A program made the position numbers and the translations under genes. Below, in pieces: positions 60,945 through 64,000 of a DNA stretch of 64,000 nt. Origin of the DNA: Oscillospiraceae bacterium (GTDB lineage Bacteria > Bacillota > Clostridia > Oscillospirales > CAG-272); NCBI GenBank assembly GCA_015063535.1, contig SVTY01000006.1:57636-121635 (forward strand). The letters are read 5' to 3'. Within the stretch, counting starts at the first letter, position 1. Each line of letters starts with the position of its first letter. The notes beneath the pieces are model-generated. The model was not told where the DNA came from, made no database searches, and saw only the letters and a list, made by a program, of their open reading frames with translations.

Positions 60945-60968
60945 ATCAAAGTCGCCGCAAGATGACAC

Positions 60969-61044
60969 GGGAGCATAGCTCAGCTGGGAGAGCATCTGCC
61001 TTACAAGCAGAGGGTCATAGGTTCGAGCCCTATTGTTCCCACCA
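60969..61044 (+). tRNA. tRNA-Val (anticodon TAC)
   Basis: GGGAGCATAGCTCAGCTGGGAGAGCATCTGCCTTACAAGCAGAGGGTCATAGGTTCGAGCCCTATTGTTCCCACCA. Confidence 0.97.
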
Positions 61045-61049
61045 TACGT

Positions 61050-61126
61050 GGCCCGGTAGTTCAGTTGGTTAGAACGCTAGCCTGTCACGCTAGAGGTCAG
61101 GGGTTCGAGTCCCCTTCGGGTCGCCA
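61050..61126 (+). tRNA. tRNA-Asp (anticodon GTC)
   Basis: GGCCCGGTAGTTCAGTTGGTTAGAACGCTAGCCTGTCACGCTAGAGGTCAGGGGTTCGAGTCCCCTTCGGGTCGCCA. Confidence 0.97.
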
Positions 61127-61148
61127 CTTTGTACAGCCCTTGCTGTAT

Positions 61149-61224
61149 GCCTCTGTAGCTCAGTTGGTAGAGCAGGGGACTGAAAATCCCCGTGTCGTTG
61201 GTTCGATTCCGACCGGAGGCACCA
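61149..61224 (+). tRNA. tRNA-Phe (anticodon GAA)
   Basis: GCCTCTGTAGCTCAGTTGGTAGAGCAGGGGACTGAAAATCCCCGTGTCGTTGGTTCGATTCCGACCGGAGGCACCA. Confidence 0.97.
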
Positions 61225-61230
61225 CCTTAT

Positions 61231-61306
61231 GCGGATTTAGCTCATTTGGTAGAGCGCGACCTTGCCAAGGTCGAGGTGGCGGGTTCGATCCCCGTAATCC
61301 GCTCCA
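61231..61306 (+). tRNA. tRNA-Gly (anticodon GCC)
   Basis: GCGGATTTAGCTCATTTGGTAGAGCGCGACCTTGCCAAGGTCGAGGTGGCGGGTTCGATCCCCGTAATCCGCTCCA. Confidence 0.97.
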
Positions 61307-61435
61307 AAAAGACACGGGCACGAAACACTTTGTGCCCGTTGACTTTTGTAAGCCGGACGATCGAAAGATTGCCTGTTTATATACTGATGTCCCGCCCAAT
61401 CGGGCAGGGAACATCAGAGCCTTGAAAAAGAATAC

Positions 61436-61510
<75 letters not shown>

Positions 61511-61540
61511 AGACGTGTTGACAAAAAAGATGCCAACCGA

Positions 61541-61570
61541 AAAACCCGAGATTTTCTCGGGTTTTCTTCG
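61541..61570 (+). terminator. Terminator of the tRNA cluster
   Basis: AAACCCGAGattttCTCGGGTTTTCTTCGTTTTT. Confidence 0.8.
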
Positions 61571-61727
61571 TTTTTCGCCGTTTTTCTCACTTTTTTGAAA
61601 TTCGGATTTTAACGAAAATAAAAAGATGCCAAACGGCATTTTTGAGCAAGGGAGTAGAAGTGAACCTTTACCTTGCCTTTTTAGGGGAGATATTTGCGAT
61701 TTTTCATCGCAGGTATCGCTCCTTTTT

Positions 61728-62570
61728 CTATTTCGATGATTTGTATTTGTTTACAAACTGCGTTGGCGTAATACCCATATATTCCTTGAATTGTCGGCTG
61801 AAAAAGTACACGTCGGAAAAATTACAAAGCTCCGCGATTTGCGTAACGGTGTAGCGTTCAAGCCGAAGAAGGTCACAGGCGTGATTGATCTTGAGCTGAA
61901 TGATGTATTTCTTAGGGGAGATACCGTGTATTTCCTTGAAAAGCTTTTGAAAATATGATTCTCCCATTTTGCATATAGCGGCAAGCTCGCTCAAAGAAAA
62001 ATCCCGTTTCAAAAAATCGCTGTGTATCATATCCATTGCCGGCGCAATTTTCGACTTGTGCCTTTTAGGTATGGAGGTGTCTTTCTGCATTTCTGCAAAA
62101 ATGTGGTAAAGCAAGGAAACCGATTCAAAATAGTATCCTTCCTTTTTGCTTACCCAAGTTGAAAATAATTTTTTGAAAAGCGCACCGAGCTTTTCGTTAT
62201 GCGCAACGTCGATTACAAAAGCTTTCGGTGAAAGAGGTCGATCCGCGCTAAAGCAAACGTCGATACATTCCCCACGATCATGACGAAGTACGTCGTATCG
62301 TTTGGTTTCTCCTTGCGGTAAAAAACGAATCGTATTCGGCTTCGTTTCCAAGACCAAATCATCAAAAAATACGGTTGCTTGTCCTGAAAAGTGAAAAATC
62401 AATTCATTGTGATTGACTGTGTGACCAAAGGAAATCATTGGTGTGGAATATTCGTTTTTTCCAACCATCACAATGCGTTTTATTTCTGTGATGACAAATT
62501 TTTCTTCCATATTGCACTCCGCTTCTTGATTTTTATATCTAATTATACCATAGATGTCATTCGCTGTCAA
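61728..62570 (-). CDS. AraC family transcriptional regulator (cupin + HTH)
   Basis: LSELAAICKMGESYFQKLFKEIHGISPKKYIIQLKINHACDLLRLERYTVTQIAELCNFSDVYFFSRQFKEYMGITPTQF. Confidence 0.9.
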   Translation of the reverse strand: MTANDIYGIIRYKNQEAECNMEEKFVITEIKRIVMVGKNEYSTPMISFGHTVNHNELIFHFSGQATVFFDDLVLETKPNTIRFLPQGETKRYDVLRHDRGECIDVCFSADRPLSPKAFVIDVAHNEKLGALFKKLFSTWVSKKEGYYFESVSLLYHIFAEMQKDTSIPKRHKSKIAPAMDMIHSDFLKRDFSLSELAAICKMGESYFQKLFKEIHGISPKKYIIQLKINHACDLLRLERYTVTQIAELCNFSDVYFFSRQFKEYMGITPTQFVNKYKSSK

Positions 62571-62683
62571 TCAACACAAATAAATTTGTCCGTAAAAGTA
62601 CAAATGGTCGGGGTTCATCTATTGTATTATTTTGGTTCTGTGATATACTTGTTTCAAATCTCTACAAATTTTGGAGGCACGCT

Positions 62684-64000
62684 ATGACAGAAAGAATCAA
62701 AAGACTGACCGAGCTGACGTTATCGGGACAAATGTATGCGAATACCGTAAAAACCACGTATGACGAAGCAGACCTACTTCTGCCGAGACAACAGATGGAG
62801 TCAAAGCGTATTTGCGAGTATATTTTGAATCAAGAGCCCAAGTTGACCGAATATTCCTGCCTGACGGGATTTTTCAACTTTGACGGCAGTGTTGTGGGCG
62901 ATGCCTTCCGACGGGGTGGACACCAGGCAACGAAGGAAGCGAAAAAGCTTTTTTATCTCAAGCCTATCGACAACCTCTCCACGATGGAATGGCAGCACGC
63001 CACCGCAGACTATACCAAGGTGCTGAACAAGGGTATCTGTGGGATTATCTACGATATTGAAGAATCATTAAAGAATCATTCCGAATCCGAACAAGTGGAA
63101 TTTTTGCTCGCCTTGAAACGAGTGGCGAACGCCTTGATCGCATGGGCACACAAATGCTCGGATCGTGCGTTGGCACTCTCTCAGGTCGTAGAAAAAGAAG
63201 AATACAGAAACAATCTTAAAAAGCTTTCCGAGGCACTTCGCCGTGTTCCCGAAAACGCCCCTGAAACATTTTATGAGGCGATTCTTTGTATCTATCTTTG
63301 CTTTTCCGCAGACCCCGACAGTGTGGGAACGCTTGACAGATATCTTTATCCATTCTATAAAAAAGATATTGAAAACGGAATGCTGACAAAAGAAGAAGCC
63401 GCTGAATATTTGCAAGAGCTTTTTTTGATGCTTCAGGCGGCAACAAGGATTACATCAAGCAATTTTACACGCGGCGGCGAATCGCATTTTTGCATCGGCG
63501 GATATCTGCCAAACGGTGAGGACGGCTTTACCGAGCTTTCACGTCTGATCGTCGAAAGTATGATCGACCTGCCTACCTATATTCCGCAGGTAACGCTGCG
63601 TTGGACGAAAAAAACGCCACGTGAGGTATTCCGTTTTATGCTGGATTGCGAACGAAAAGATCCCCACAAGCGCATCGCGTTCCAAAACGATGAGAAGCGC
63701 ATCAAATGCTACACCGAGATCTGTGGTATTCCCTTTGAGAGGGCGGTTGGCTATACCACCGTCGGATGCAATGAGCCGGCTTTCCTCGGAGCGATTATCG
63801 GAAGTAACTCAAAAATCAACTTTCTTCGCTCTATGGAAACCGTCTTTCATAAAAAATCAAAATTGATTGAAAATAACGCAAGCTTTGACGACTTTTTTGA
63901 CATATTCAAAAAAGAACTTTTCTCCGATCTTGAGCGTGCTTACGAATACGACAACTTTTACAACAAGCAAAGAGCGCAGGACATTAACTATATTTCCAGC
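62684..64000 (+). CDS. Glycyl radical enzyme / pyruvate formate-lyase family protein (truncated by window end)
   Basis: ORF from ATG 62684 (SD TTGGAGG) open to the window end; MTERIKRLTELTLSGQMYANTVKTTYDEADLLLPRQQ..., active-site-like VGCNEPAFLG. Absent from the ORF track because it has no stop in the window. Confidence 0.82.
   Translation, partial: MTERIKRLTELTLSGQMYANTVKTTYDEADLLLPRQQMESKRICEYILNQEPKLTEYSCLTGFFNFDGSVVGDAFRRGGHQATKEAKKLFYLKPIDNLSTMEWQHATADYTKVLNKGICGIIYDIEESLKNHSESEQVEFLLALKRVANALIAWAHKCSDRALALSQVVEKEEYRNNLKKLSEALRRVPENAPETFYEAILCIYLCFSADPDSVGTLDRYLYPFYKKDIENGMLTKEEAAEYLQELFLMLQAATRITSSNFTRGGESHFCIGGYLPNGEDGFTELSRLIVESMIDLPTYIPQVTLRWTKKTPREVFRFMLDCERKDPHKRIAFQNDEKRIKCYTEICGIPFERAVGYTTVGCNEPAFLGAIIGSNSKINFLRSMETVFHKKSKLIENNASFDDFFDIFKKELFSDLERAYEYDNFYNKQRAQDINYISS

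Overview
The window looks like a stretch of chromosome from a high-GC Clostridia/Oscillospiraceae-like Firmicute; that lineage is my inference from gene content. Most genes are housekeeping: proA, galT, a nine-gene aromatic amino-acid/chorismate cluster (aroF-tyrA-aroB-aroA-aroC-MFS-pheA-aroE/K fusion-aroQ), ddh, malQ, a PTS glucose-type transporter, tsaD, rex-dnaD-dnaC/I-like genes, a cysteine desulfurase, murD, murC, spoVG, hslO and five tRNAs (Val, Asp, Phe, Gly, Cys). A lower-GC segment follows the tRNAs, with an AraC regulator and a truncated glycyl radical enzyme. There is no CRISPR array, prophage or transposase. The most interesting signals are non-coding or very short: (1) a Phe/Tyr-rich 19-aa leader peptide plus terminator/antiterminator upstream of aroF, which looks like ribosome-mediated attenuation; (2) a compact locus with two opposed consensus promoters, a 28-aa TTG-start hydrophobic peptide and a shared bidirectional terminator, which looks like a type I toxin-antitoxin; (3) a covarying structured element just upstream of the start codons of four unrelated genes (pheA, aroB, tsaD, a methyltransferase); (4) several families of modular palindromic intergenic repeats with a shared 'hairpin + CCCTAC foot' design, one of which supplies the C-termini of MurC and SpoVG; (5) an array of five micro-hairpins with different sequences but the same structure after dnaD. 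All calls were made by reading the sequence; no searches or folding programs were run.
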